Part shown: positions 1 to 9,035 of the stretch, one piece after another
How positions within the stretch are numbered: the stretch's first letter is position 1
How the letters are laid out: each line of letters begins with the position of its first letter
Assembly (NCBI RefSeq): GCF_036569345.1
Contig: NZ_DATCQT010000055.1
Location: 1 to 64,000, forward strand
Length of the DNA: 64,000 nucleotides
Direction of reading: 5' to 3'
From: Clostridium_AD sp036569345
GTDB lineage: Bacteria; Bacillota; Clostridia; Clostridiales; Clostridiaceae
Position numbers and translations under genes: made by a program
Notes under the pieces: generated by a model
The model's database searches: none
What the model was told of the DNA's origin: nothing
Seen by the model: the letters and a program-made list of their open reading frames with translations, nothing else

Positions 1-124
1 TTGAATCTTTTTTCCATCTGATATTATCCAAATATTTTATTTTAAATTTAAAAGGACATTTATCAAAAGTATTTAAAAGATTTTGACTATAGTAGACATG
101 ATTTAATTTTCTAATGTCTAACAT
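1..124 (-). CDS. PD-(D/E)XK (RecB/AddB/Cas4-like) nuclease, N-terminal part only
   Basis: This gene runs off the left edge; only its first 41 codons are present. It starts at an ATG at 124, behind a GGGGTG ribosome site, and overlaps the end of the UvrD gene by 14 bp, so the two are translationally coupled. The peptide contains a Ser-Gln-x-Leu-x-x-Phe-x-x-Cys-Pro-x-x-Phe-Lys pattern (residues 13-26) followed by Lys-Tyr-Leu-Asp. This is the hallmark opening of RecB-type PD-(D/E)XK nucleases (AddB C-terminus, Cas4, PDDEXK_1), in which the Cys can also bind an iron-sulfur cluster. The catalytic residues lie beyond the window. The role is inferred from the family: nuclease partner of the two UvrD-type proteins upstream. 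Confidence 0.7.
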   Translation of the reverse strand, partial: MLDIRKLNHVYYSQNLLNTFDKCPFKFKIKYLDNIRWKKDS

Positions 125-2393
125 TTAAAGCACCCCTTTGACTATTTATGTAATCTTGAAGAACATAAAAATACTTTGATGGTTTATCTTCATTCCATTT
201 TCCTTCATTAGACTGTGTTGCCATTAAAATTAAATATTCCTTAGCCCTCGTTATCCCTACATATAAAAGCCTTATTTTTTCATTTATTATCTGTATTTTA
301 GCTTCCTTTAATGAATCTTCACAAATATTATTACCTAGAATTTTAGCAATTTCGTTTTTACAAAGAACTGTAGGGTTTTTAAATTCATCCTTTAAATAAT
401 AATAGTCTTTAAATTTATCGGTTGTCATATAAGGATATTGATAAGAAGTAATATTTAATATTAATACGCAGTCCCATTCTAACCCTTTAGCTTTATGACA
501 TGTTGATACTGTTACTCTATCAGGGGAAGGTTCATATCCCTCTAAGTCATATATTATACCTGAAATATGGTCCAGTATACTATTCTTTCCATCTAATAAT
601 TGCTCTGCTACATAAGCTAAAGAAAATTCACTATTATCTTTAGAAGCATATCTAACATATGAGGAAACGGCCTCTGCCATTGCTCTATTTTCAAGACCAA
701 AGTTTAGAACGTCACTAATATATAAAATCAGTTTATCAAAATGTGTCTGAGGATATTCAAATATTGTTTTAATTAGATCCATAGAACTTATAAATTGTTT
801 ATACACCTTAGAATTTAATATTTCACCTGGAATATCCAGTTCATTTATCTTACCTCCACTTGGGTATATAAGCTTTTCAACATCATAACCGCAAATAAAA
901 TCGAACATTTTTTCACTTTCTTCATTATGTTCTTCTATAAACACATTCTTAATTAGATCTTTAAATATAACACTATCCTGCGGCTTTGAAATAAATTGAA
1001 GTATATATCCTAGTGTATTCGTAACTTTAATTTTTTTATCTGATTTATTTGATAACTCATCACATTCAATATTATAAGTTCTAAGCATATCTGCTATTTC
1101 TCTAACTTGATTATTAAAAGGAACTAATATTGCGCAGGTTTTACTAGGGAATTTTTCTTTAAATTTCATAGCCACGTGAACTGCTTTTTTAGTTTCTTCT
1201 TGTCTTGAATTACACATCATAGTGCTTATACCATAGTTATCTCCGATTTTTTCAACCTTATCATCCAAACTTTTAATCTTTTGATCTACTAATGCACTTC
1301 TACATTTTTCTTCACCATGTTGATAATTTGTATACTTAACTAATTCATTTGCTAAATCAATAATATGATTTGTACTACGCCCTGCCATGAACATTTTGAA
1401 TGCATTATTTGCATTACCACAAAACTCCCTGAAAAATTTAGGATCAGACGCTGTAAATGTTCCTGTTATACTTTGATTAACATCCCCCACTCTTACTAAA
1501 TTGCCACTTTTCTCAGAAATTAAACTTAGTATTTTCCCTTGAATTAAATTAGAGTCTTGGCATTCATCTTCAAAGACAAAGGTATATTTTTTTTGTAACT
1601 TTTCTCTAACTGTACCATCAGTTTTTAAAAGTTTATACGCAAGAATTAGCAAATCATTGTAATCTATATACCCTTCACTTTTTAAGATTTTAGTATAGGT
1701 ATCATAAATTTCAGATATATGTGCTAAGATACTATTTTGATCTAATAATTTTATGTCCTCTTTTAATTTTTCAGGAGAAATGTCATTTATCTTTAATTCA
1801 CCAATAATTGTATCCACTGTTGCAAAAAAATCATTCCACCACATATCTTGTTTCCCTGCATATTTATTTAAGGCTTTATCCGATATCATACTCTTAAAAG
1901 CAGTCTCTCCTCCCTTCCTTCGCCACATTGATATGCAATTATTTAAATATAAACTTTTATTAACATCATCCAATATTTTAAATTCCTCATTAACCCCCAT
2001 TACATCCGGTCTATCTTTTAAGATTTTTAGTGCTAAACTATGGATAGTCATGACTTCGTAATCGTTGCTTGCATTTATCCCCTTATTTTGTAACACCATG
2101 GAGATTCTATGTTTAAAATTGTTAACTGCACTGTTCATAAAAGTTACAATAAGTATTTTGCCTGGTTTATGAACTTTATCTTTTATAATTTCACATACTA
2201 GATTACATATTATGAAAGTCTTTCCCGCTCCTGGAACTGCTGGAACTGCCATAGTTCCCCCTCGATATTGCATTATAGGCAATTGGTCATCTCTATAAAT
2301 TATTTCTTTAACTTCATTACTTATACCTTCATTACTCATCGTCTTCGTCGCTGTACTCATCGTCTTCGTCGCTGTAATTATCTCCTTTGTCAT
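111..2393 (-). CDS. UvrD/Rep-family SF1A DNA helicase
   Basis: This is an ATP-dependent 3'-5' helicase of the UvrD/Rep/PcrA superfamily, about 760 residues. The Walker A motif PGAGKT lies near residues 54-60, the Walker B FEDECQDS near 273-281, motif V (HKAKGLEWD) near 645, and motif VI (VGITRAKEYL) near 725, so the ATPase looks intact. The start chosen is the ATG at 2393, seven bases after GAGGTG. An ATG at 2339 that overlaps the previous stop codon is the alternative. The N-terminal 18 codons overlap the upstream gene and carry a doubled seven-residue repeat (TATKTMS). With its neighbours it forms an ATPase-helicase-nuclease trio that resembles a split AddAB/RecBC machine, probably defensive or involved in DNA end processing. 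Confidence 0.85.
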   Translation of the reverse strand: MTKEIITATKTMSTATKTMSNEGISNEVKEIIYRDDQLPIMQYRGGTMAVPAVPGAGKTFIICNLVCEIIKDKVHKPGKILIVTFMNSAVNNFKHRISMVLQNKGINASNDYEVMTIHSLALKILKDRPDVMGVNEEFKILDDVNKSLYLNNCISMWRRKGGETAFKSMISDKALNKYAGKQDMWWNDFFATVDTIIGELKINDISPEKLKEDIKLLDQNSILAHISEIYDTYTKILKSEGYIDYNDLLILAYKLLKTDGTVREKLQKKYTFVFEDECQDSNLIQGKILSLISEKSGNLVRVGDVNQSITGTFTASDPKFFREFCGNANNAFKMFMAGRSTNHIIDLANELVKYTNYQHGEEKCRSALVDQKIKSLDDKVEKIGDNYGISTMMCNSRQEETKKAVHVAMKFKEKFPSKTCAILVPFNNQVREIADMLRTYNIECDELSNKSDKKIKVTNTLGYILQFISKPQDSVIFKDLIKNVFIEEHNEESEKMFDFICGYDVEKLIYPSGGKINELDIPGEILNSKVYKQFISSMDLIKTIFEYPQTHFDKLILYISDVLNFGLENRAMAEAVSSYVRYASKDNSEFSLAYVAEQLLDGKNSILDHISGIIYDLEGYEPSPDRVTVSTCHKAKGLEWDCVLILNITSYQYPYMTTDKFKDYYYLKDEFKNPTVLCKNEIAKILGNNICEDSLKEAKIQIINEKIRLLYVGITRAKEYLILMATQSNEGKWNEDKPSKYFYVLQDYINSQRGALNVRH

Positions 2394-4455
2394 TGATTTC
2401 ACCTCTTTCGCTTAATATTTCTATAAGTATATCTGCAAATTTACTTTCTTGCTGGAATCCACTTAAAGAATATTCACTACCATATATGTATAATTCACTT
2501 CTACATTTTCTTAATAGGCAATTAACTACAGACATTAGAATTCCATAAACATTATTATTTTCTTCCTTTTCGGTATACATATCATCAATATTCCAATTAC
2601 TCTTTAATACATAAGAATTTGATAACTCGTGAGCATTTCTAGGAGACCACATATTGCTGTTAATATCTGTCCAAATCTGAACCTTACTACTTAAATTAGA
2701 GGTCAAATAGGTATAAGGAGATGTTAAAACTATACTATTATCTTGTAATAACATTTCTTGTATCTCATTCATCGAATAAAATCCACTTCCTTCGCCTCGG
2801 ATAAATTCTATAAACCTCTCCTCTGAAGATTTCCCTTTAAATTCTAATTTATCTAAAGTATTTATGAAACCTTCGCAGCTTTCATATAAACCTATATAGT
2901 CCTCTATATGTTCTTTAACTTTTGGTAGGACTATAAGCACTTGTGAAAATGCATTTCTGAAAAATTCTCCTAGCGAACCCTTGAGCTCCATTAAATTAAC
3001 TTTATAATTTTCTATCCAGTGTTTTAACTCATTATATCTGCCTACTGCCTCGCCACCTACTCTATCTTCAATTTCTGCGCTAAGATCTTGTAACCCACTT
3101 TCATTTACAAAAGGATATAGCAAAGACCCTCGAATAACATCTAGCCTTAGCATAAAAGAGAAAAAGTTTTTATAATCTTCATTTGTTAAACTTATACTTT
3201 TGTAATCATTACACAATACCGCGAGTACTATTAAGGGGTGTAAATATTCATTGTCTATAAATCTATCTCTTTTTGAAGTCTCCATAACTGATAGACCTAA
3301 TTCCTTTGCTTTTTTCTGAAGCTCATAGGAAATAATGAAATCATTAAATGGACATATTATTGCTATGTCCTTTGGCATAAGTCCCTGCTTTAAGAGCTCT
3401 TCAACTTTTACTAATATCTTTTGGACCATTTCCGATCTTAATTGTGATGTCATATCTATAAAGGCTGGTACATCTTCATTTATTTTATCTTCCATAAAGA
3501 GATTGTGAGCCCTGTTATCTATTATTCTAGAAAGGTTAATAAAATCATCATAACAGCAAAAATGATTATCTAAAGTAATCTCGTGATACTCAAGGTTTAA
3601 TTTACTCTTCAAATAATCAGTATTAGCTCCATAATAACTACACATTCCGCCTTTAGGATTATAAAACAAATATGCCTTATCCACATTATTAATAATCTTA
3701 AATATTAATTCTTGCTCTGCTGGTGATGCCTCATCTATATCGTCTACTATAAGATATTTTATATTATTTATACTATTATATCTTGGATCATGAAGCAAAT
3801 AATTATTATATAAATAAAAGGACAGTCCATAATCTACAACACCATTACACAATAATTTTGAAATATAATACCTAGTTACTTCATCCAATTGATTGTAAGT
3901 TTCTTTAATTAAGAAATCCTTTACCTCTAATGAATTATAAAACCTAGTTCCTATTTCATCAAAAGGAACTAACGATAATGCAGCATTATTAATATTAGAA
4001 ATTAAATCTGATGCTATTTTTGAAGAGGTTGATGTTATATCTTGAAAGTATCCTTTGGCTTTTCTAAAATGTTCTACTAAGGCTTTCATAGCATAATTGG
4101 TAGCATCAAAAGATGCAAATTCAGGCTTCAATATATTAATTTTTATATCCGTGCAATTCTGAGTTACATAAGGCCAATAGAGGGATAATTCTCTCCTGAT
4201 AAATCCATAGTAGGAACTTTTTCTAATCTCACCTGAAGTATTAAAAATCATATCTTTGGTCCATGTTATATTTTGATATTTGTTCATAAATAAGCATAAT
4301 ATATTTGAACTTTTAATGTTTTTATTGTCTATCAGATCCCTGTATTTAGAAACTGCAAGAGTTGTTTTGCCACTTGCTGAATTTCCTTTAACTAATATAC
4401 ATTTCTGACTAAATCCATTTTCATTTAATTTATTGTATACTTCTGTATAGTTCAT
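2332..4455 (-). CDS. UvrD-like ATPase, probably helicase-defective partner
   Basis: This is a P-loop protein of about 707 residues related to UvrD helicases. It has a Walker A (GNSASGKTT, about residues 24-32) and a Walker B (YLIVDDIDEAS), but no recognisable UvrD motif V or VI in the C-terminal half. It may therefore be a structural or ssDNA-motor partner, as AddB is to AddA. The ATG at 4455 is preferred because GGAG lies nine bases upstream; an in-frame ATG at 4506 has no ribosome site. The C-terminus is a very acidic tail with a doubled YSDEDDE repeat whose DNA is also read in another frame by the UvrD gene. It is first gene of the operon behind a TTGACA promoter. Confidence 0.7.
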   Translation of the reverse strand: MNYTEVYNKLNENGFSQKCILVKGNSASGKTTLAVSKYRDLIDNKNIKSSNILCLFMNKYQNITWTKDMIFNTSGEIRKSSYYGFIRRELSLYWPYVTQNCTDIKINILKPEFASFDATNYAMKALVEHFRKAKGYFQDITSTSSKIASDLISNINNAALSLVPFDEIGTRFYNSLEVKDFLIKETYNQLDEVTRYYISKLLCNGVVDYGLSFYLYNNYLLHDPRYNSINNIKYLIVDDIDEASPAEQELIFKIINNVDKAYLFYNPKGGMCSYYGANTDYLKSKLNLEYHEITLDNHFCCYDDFINLSRIIDNRAHNLFMEDKINEDVPAFIDMTSQLRSEMVQKILVKVEELLKQGLMPKDIAIICPFNDFIISYELQKKAKELGLSVMETSKRDRFIDNEYLHPLIVLAVLCNDYKSISLTNEDYKNFFSFMLRLDVIRGSLLYPFVNESGLQDLSAEIEDRVGGEAVGRYNELKHWIENYKVNLMELKGSLGEFFRNAFSQVLIVLPKVKEHIEDYIGLYESCEGFINTLDKLEFKGKSSEERFIEFIRGEGSGFYSMNEIQEMLLQDNSIVLTSPYTYLTSNLSSKVQIWTDINSNMWSPRNAHELSNSYVLKSNWNIDDMYTEKEENNNVYGILMSVVNCLLRKCRSELYIYGSEYSLSGFQQESKFADILIEILSERGEINDKGDNYSDEDDEYSDEDDE
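2334..2375. repeat. 21-bp perfect tandem duplication inside a dual-coding gene overlap
   Basis: Two identical 21-bp units (2334-2354 and 2355-2375) lie where the two UvrD-type genes overlap. On the minus strand one frame encodes the acidic YSDEDDE twice, at the end of the upstream protein. The other frame encodes TATKTMS twice, near the start of the downstream helicase. Because 21 is a multiple of three, copy-number change keeps both frames open. Confidence 0.85.
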
Positions 4456-4577
4456 AATATCAACTCCGTGTAATCCATTATTTTTATGAATTTTATTTAT
4501 AACCATTTTGTTACATTAGCACCAACCTATATATTTGTACTCTCTGTTTTACCTTAATTATACAATGTAAAATGCTT

Positions 4578-4605
4578 ATAGTATATAAGATGGATCCTGT
4601 GTCAA
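4578..4605 (-). promoter_or_regulatory. Sigma-A promoter for the helicase trio
   Basis: On the minus strand there is a consensus -35 TTGACA (4605-4600), a 16-bp spacer and a -10-like TACTAT (4583-4578). It lies about 120 bp before the chosen start of the UvrD-like gene and just after a strong terminator. The site is inferred from sequence only. Confidence 0.5.
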
Positions 4606-4626
4606 GGACATTCTAAAAAAGAGCCT

Positions 4627-4669
4627 AAAAAATACCCTTATATTACAAATGTGATATAAGGGTATTTTT
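4627..4669. terminator. Bidirectional Rho-independent terminator
   Basis: The arms AAAAATACCCTTATAT and ATATAAGGGTATTTTT pair perfectly around a short loop, with T-runs on both strands. It ends the small minus-strand pseudogene just to the right and insulates the helicase trio. Confidence 0.8.
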
Positions 4670-4688
4670 CTAAATTTTTATAGGGTAC

Positions 4689-4986
4689 TCACCTATTTTT
4701 AAGTATGAAAGGAAGTGCAGTATTGAGCCAAAATCCTGGGTCAATCATACCACTTGACATTCCTCCATGACTATACTGTTGGATATGGATATACTCTTTA
4801 GAATCAAACTTACTTCCACTGAATTTTTCAAACATACTATACATCTCATTTCGAAAACTCACTTCTGAGAATGGAATAGTAGCATGTGAGAAATGTTTTT
4901 TTAAATCATCCCATAAATATGGATCACCTCTTAACCACCCATTGCTTTGGGAGTTTTTCAAAGATCTTCTCTACATTAGAATTCAT
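4689..4986 (-). pseudogene. Small hypothetical protein, frameshifted near its start
   Basis: Translation from the ATG at 4986, behind an AGGGGTGAAATT ribosome site, gives about 20 residues starting MNSNVEKIFEKLPKQW and then stops. The adjacent frame continues as RGDPYLWDDLKKHF through to a stop at 4689, ending in a Gly-rich stretch (SHGGMSSGMIDPGFW). Removing one G from the GGG run at 4938-4940 joins both parts into one protein of about 98 residues reading ...KQWWLRGDPYLW. I do not recognise a function. It may be a real one-base mutation or a sequencing error. It is flanked by the terminator at 4627-4669. Confidence 0.65.
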
Positions 4987-5029
4987 AATTTCACCCCTAT
5001 TTCAATTAGTCACACTTTATTTCGTTGAT

Positions 5030-7774
5030 TTAAATAATACCTAAATCACTTCTAATCTTTAAAACCTCACAAAGCTTGTTATATAGCCTTAACTCTTCTC
5101 CACTTTCATTTGTACTTACCCTTAAAATAGATATATTATATTTTCTAAGTATCTCATCCTTCATTTTATCACGCTCTAATTGTACTTTATTATTAGCATG
5201 AAAAGCATACCCATCAACTTCAACCACAAGCACCGGCATCTTATCTATCTTACTAAAAATTATAAAATCAGTATGAGTTAAAATATTCATAGCAAATTTA
5301 TATTCCACTTCTGTTAACTTAGATGTATCTTTGATCAACATTTTAAGCGGTTGATGTAATACCTTATCAAGAGCTTTAAACTCATCTCTACTTAGAACCT
5401 TTTCAATCACCATATTCATTAAATTTTCTGAAGCAAATTCAGAAACTTTTTTGTTCTTATTTAATACTTCTATTAGTTTTTTAGAATAACTGCTATAAAG
5501 CAAATCAAATACTGAAAATGTGGTACTATTAATAATTTCAAAATTATTATATTGTATGTATTTTATTAGATCTCCTATATTACTATCTTCTGTTGATATA
5601 TTACTATCAGAAACTATAAGAATTAGCTTGTTTTTTGCGCGTGATACTGCAACATTTATAAGATTAGGATCATCTATAAAATCATTTATTTCATTTGCTA
5701 CTGTAGTTAAAACAATAGTATCTTTTTCTCTTCCTTGAAATTTATGTACTGTATCAACTTCAATACTCTCATTTTTAATTAACTTCTTTAACTCCTCTGT
5801 TTGCAATCTGTAAGGCGAAATAATGCCCACAGCTTTAGGAGATTTCTCTAAATTTAATTTTGGTATTATTTCCTCAAGTATTACATCTATTTGTCTTTGG
5901 TTTAGCTTCCCTCTGGCATGATTTCCCGTAGCTGTTTTATATATTAAAAGCGGCTTTTCATCTAAACTTTCATCGGTTAATATTACCAACTCATTGTTAT
6001 AGAATTTTTTATTACAGAATCCAATAATTTTAGGATTGCATCTATAATGTTCTCGAAGTAAGGTCTTCGGAATATCTCTATATAAATTAGTTATTGAAGA
6101 CAATAAACTATTTTCAGCATAGCTGTAGGCTTTATCTAAGTTGTGCTCTTCAAAAATCATAGTACTTTTATTTTTAATTTCTGTAGATACAATGTTAGGT
6201 AGTTGCTTTAAATCCCCAACAATAACTGTGTTTTTAGCACAAGAAAGGGCTAGTGCACCAGTTACTATATCAACCTGTGATGCTTCATCCACAATAACAT
6301 AATCAAATAAATAGTTTTCACTTGCACAGCTCCTTAAGGAATGAGTAGTACTGAGTATTACTGGATATTCTTTTTGGAAATCTTCAAAGTTTTTCCATAG
6401 TGCATCTATTGAAAATCTTGGTCTACTAATTTTTGTTATGAATTTCCGTGCTAAATTAGCTTTAAGCACTACCATGGAGTTTTCACTGTATACTTTCATT
6501 AGGTTTTCAAAATCAGCCTTTTCTAATATGTTATTTAATAAGTTAATAGCTTCATTTAACTCTTCTATTCTTAGTTCATAATAGATTTTTTTAAAATATT
6601 CTACTATATTTTCACTAGAGTTCTTATAAAATTTAAAGCTTGTGATACCATACCTAATTAAGTTTTTCAGCTTATGCCTAAATTTAAATACACCATGCTT
6701 TTCTATAATGATTTCGTACTCTAACAGTAATGACATTACTTCATTTGAGTTTTGCTTAAATAAAGAATGATAAGAAGTTATATTAAATTTTTTCTCTTCA
6801 TAATATCTGTTGAAATACTCTATCTCAACCGATAATTCAGAAAGCTCTTGTTTTAGCTTGGCTATTTTATTTTGTTTATCTAACAGGTCATCAAGTTTTT
6901 TTTGAGAATCCACTAAGTCGTTTTTTACTGTCTTTAACTGCTCCTTCTCTATCTTCCAATCGTTCATAACCGGATAAGAAGAATTCTGAAAAGCGAAGAA
7001 TTTCTCTTTGTTTTCTCTATTTCCTAAATATGCTGCAATAAAACCCACTCCATACTTTTCCAACTTTTCTAGTACATTTGCGGTGGCTGAATTATTGTTA
7101 GAAACAACTGCAACAGTTTTATTATTAATAATAGCATTTGCAATAATATTTAAAATGGTCTGTGTTTTACCAGTTCCAGGAGGCCCCTCAATAATACTTA
7201 TTTGATAAGTTAAAGCTTTTTCTGTTGCACTCTTTTGGCTAAGATTAAAACCAAATGGAAATATTATTTGTTTCCCATATATTCTTTTTTCAAGATCTTG
7301 TGGAGTTAAATATGCTGATAAAACACTTCTAGGACTAATATTTTTTATTTTATTATACTGTTTGCTCAAAAAACTGCTATCATCATTTAAAGTGATACTA
7401 ACCTTTACTGCTAATTTCTTTAAATACTCAAAACAATTACTTGAAGATTTATTTTTCAAGCAGGATTCTTCCATTTTTATATTGGATATATGGTAAAGTT
7501 TTTTATAACCAGTTTTAAAGCACACTTTAACATGCTCTTCAAACTTGAATATTTTAACAGCACCAGAAATAGGATGATTATTTTCATATATAATTGTAGT
7601 TTCAGCATTTATCTCAATAGGATGTCTAATCCACTTAACGTTATTGTAGTTATATGTATATGTTTTTTGGTTATCAAATGTAACCCTGTACTTGCCCTTA
7701 CTATTTTCACAATAAATAACCCTATCTGTTTTATCTTCATCCTTTATAAGAATAAGATTTTCTTCAATATTCAA
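5030..7774 (-). CDS. SF1B (Upf1/Dna2-like) helicase fused to a C-terminal Vsr/DUF2726-like nuclease
   Basis: The protein has 914 residues. The Walker A GPPGTGKT is at 197-204, Walker B VIVDEAS at 493-499, GDLKQLP near 520-526, motif V-like VHKFQGRE near 686-693, and motif VI VAVSRAK near 708-714. These are the AAA_11/AAA_12 halves of Upf1/Dna2-type helicases. A coiled-coil insert lies at 270-330. After residue 820 a small domain carries D836 and the E-x-D of VVEVDGYAFH (852-854), matching Vsr/DUF2726-type nucleases that often end COG1112-like helicases. The start is a TTG behind AGGAG. It begins 55 bp after jetD with no terminator between, so it looks like the fifth gene of the Wadjet operon. 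Stand-alone relatives in defence islands include Mokosh-type helicases, but those use a PLD nuclease. Confidence 0.8.
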   Translation of the reverse strand: MNIEENLILIKDEDKTDRVIYCENSKGKYRVTFDNQKTYTYNYNNVKWIRHPIEINAETTIIYENNHPISGAVKIFKFEEHVKVCFKTGYKKLYHISNIKMEESCLKNKSSSNCFEYLKKLAVKVSITLNDDSSFLSKQYNKIKNISPRSVLSAYLTPQDLEKRIYGKQIIFPFGFNLSQKSATEKALTYQISIIEGPPGTGKTQTILNIIANAIINNKTVAVVSNNNSATANVLEKLEKYGVGFIAAYLGNRENKEKFFAFQNSSYPVMNDWKIEKEQLKTVKNDLVDSQKKLDDLLDKQNKIAKLKQELSELSVEIEYFNRYYEEKKFNITSYHSLFKQNSNEVMSLLLEYEIIIEKHGVFKFRHKLKNLIRYGITSFKFYKNSSENIVEYFKKIYYELRIEELNEAINLLNNILEKADFENLMKVYSENSMVVLKANLARKFITKISRPRFSIDALWKNFEDFQKEYPVILSTTHSLRSCASENYLFDYVIVDEASQVDIVTGALALSCAKNTVIVGDLKQLPNIVSTEIKNKSTMIFEEHNLDKAYSYAENSLLSSITNLYRDIPKTLLREHYRCNPKIIGFCNKKFYNNELVILTDESLDEKPLLIYKTATGNHARGKLNQRQIDVILEEIIPKLNLEKSPKAVGIISPYRLQTEELKKLIKNESIEVDTVHKFQGREKDTIVLTTVANEINDFIDDPNLINVAVSRAKNKLILIVSDSNISTEDSNIGDLIKYIQYNNFEIINSTTFSVFDLLYSSYSKKLIEVLNKNKKVSEFASENLMNMVIEKVLSRDEFKALDKVLHQPLKMLIKDTSKLTEVEYKFAMNILTHTDFIIFSKIDKMPVLVVEVDGYAFHANNKVQLERDKMKDEILRKYNISILRVSTNESGEELRLYNKLCEVLKIRSDLGII

Positions 7775-7829
7775 TATTATAGTTCTCCTCTTTCTTTATT
7801 TTTCACCTTAAAAGGTTTCATACTGCCTT

Positions 7830-9035
7830 TCAAACTATATCCACTACCTCTTGCTCCAATCTAACCCTATTCTCAATCATGTACTTTATGGCTTCAAAAT
7901 GTTCCTCATAATCACTATCCTGAAGCATTCCTCTTAGACTATCCAAATAAGACTCTTTATCTATTAGTTTTAAATGATCTTTATACTTCACTAAAGTTTC
8001 ACCATCCATCAAATACGCCTTAAAAGGGATTCCTGTCATTTTCTTTAAATGATTTAAGATTCTAAAACCGCCTAAATCAATATCTCCCCAATGGTAAAAA
8101 GGTGTTTCTATATTAAACTCATATAACTTAACAAGTAATTCCCTTCTAATTGAATTATGATAACCACCAAGGTAAATAACTAACTCATTTCGAGATTTAT
8201 ACGAATGAAAAGTAGTTAGATTTTCTATAGTGAGAATTCGACTCACATCTAATTTATTAACTACAAGCTTTTCAATTAAAGAAATACTTAACCCAATCTC
8301 ACCTTGAAGTTTTTGTAAATCTATTTTTTGGTCATTAATAGTAAAAATACCACTACCTTTTAAATACACATAACTAGGATTTTTTATAATATTGGCTTCA
8401 GCTAATACATCCAGCTCAGAATCAAAACCACCGAAATCAATCATAATTCTAATAAGTTTTGACTCGATTTTTTCTAAACGTTTAGAATCATTAAAATGAT
8501 ATACACTAAAAACTCTTTTGGGAATTTCTACGTCCTGCCTTATTATTAAATGGATTGCTTTAAGTACATCACTCATAACTACTAAATCTTCTATATCAAA
8601 ATATTTTTTAATACTTTTCTTTTCTTGAAGCCTTTGAGTTATGTCTTTTGAAAAATCGGAAAGATAGTTTTGCTCTGATAAATATGGTTCTAATATAGTG
8701 ATAGCTGCAGCTTCCATTGACTGCTTTTGTGTCCTTTTTAAGGTTTTATAAATTTCCTCTAGCTTTAGAACATTAAGAGTTACTTTTTCTATAATATTTC
8801 CTTCTTCATACCTTTTCCAATGTATTTCAACAAAGCCCTTATTACATAGGTTTAAGCAACACTCATTTATTTCATCCTTTAAGTCAGAATTTATTTCATT
8901 AAAATAGTCTGGCAGACTACTACTTGTTACTTTAAAACCAATATTAACTGTTACAACATTATTTCCTTTATATAGAGAGCTTTTCTCGTATTTATCTAAA
9001 AGTGTATTTAATATAATATTACTATAATTTTTCAT
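7830..9035 (-). CDS. jetD: Wadjet nuclease subunit JetD (type I)
   Basis: The protein has 401 residues with an N-terminal DUF3322-like region and a C-terminal DUF2220 (topoisomerase VI A / Toprim-like) domain. The Toprim metal residues are visible: E271 in the LTIENLT segment and D318-x-D320 in HWGDIDLGG. In Wadjet systems JetD is the subunit that cuts plasmid DNA after loop extrusion by the SMC motor. Its ATG overlaps the end of jetC by 14 bp. Order, sizes and overlaps match a complete jetABCD set. Confidence 0.9.
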   Translation of the reverse strand: MKNYSNIILNTLLDKYEKSSLYKGNNVVTVNIGFKVTSSSLPDYFNEINSDLKDEINECCLNLCNKGFVEIHWKRYEEGNIIEKVTLNVLKLEEIYKTLKRTQKQSMEAAAITILEPYLSEQNYLSDFSKDITQRLQEKKSIKKYFDIEDLVVMSDVLKAIHLIIRQDVEIPKRVFSVYHFNDSKRLEKIESKLIRIMIDFGGFDSELDVLAEANIIKNPSYVYLKGSGIFTINDQKIDLQKLQGEIGLSISLIEKLVVNKLDVSRILTIENLTTFHSYKSRNELVIYLGGYHNSIRRELLVKLYEFNIETPFYHWGDIDLGGFRILNHLKKMTGIPFKAYLMDGETLVKYKDHLKLIDKESYLDSLRGMLQDSDYEEHFEAIKYMIENRVRLEQEVVDIV

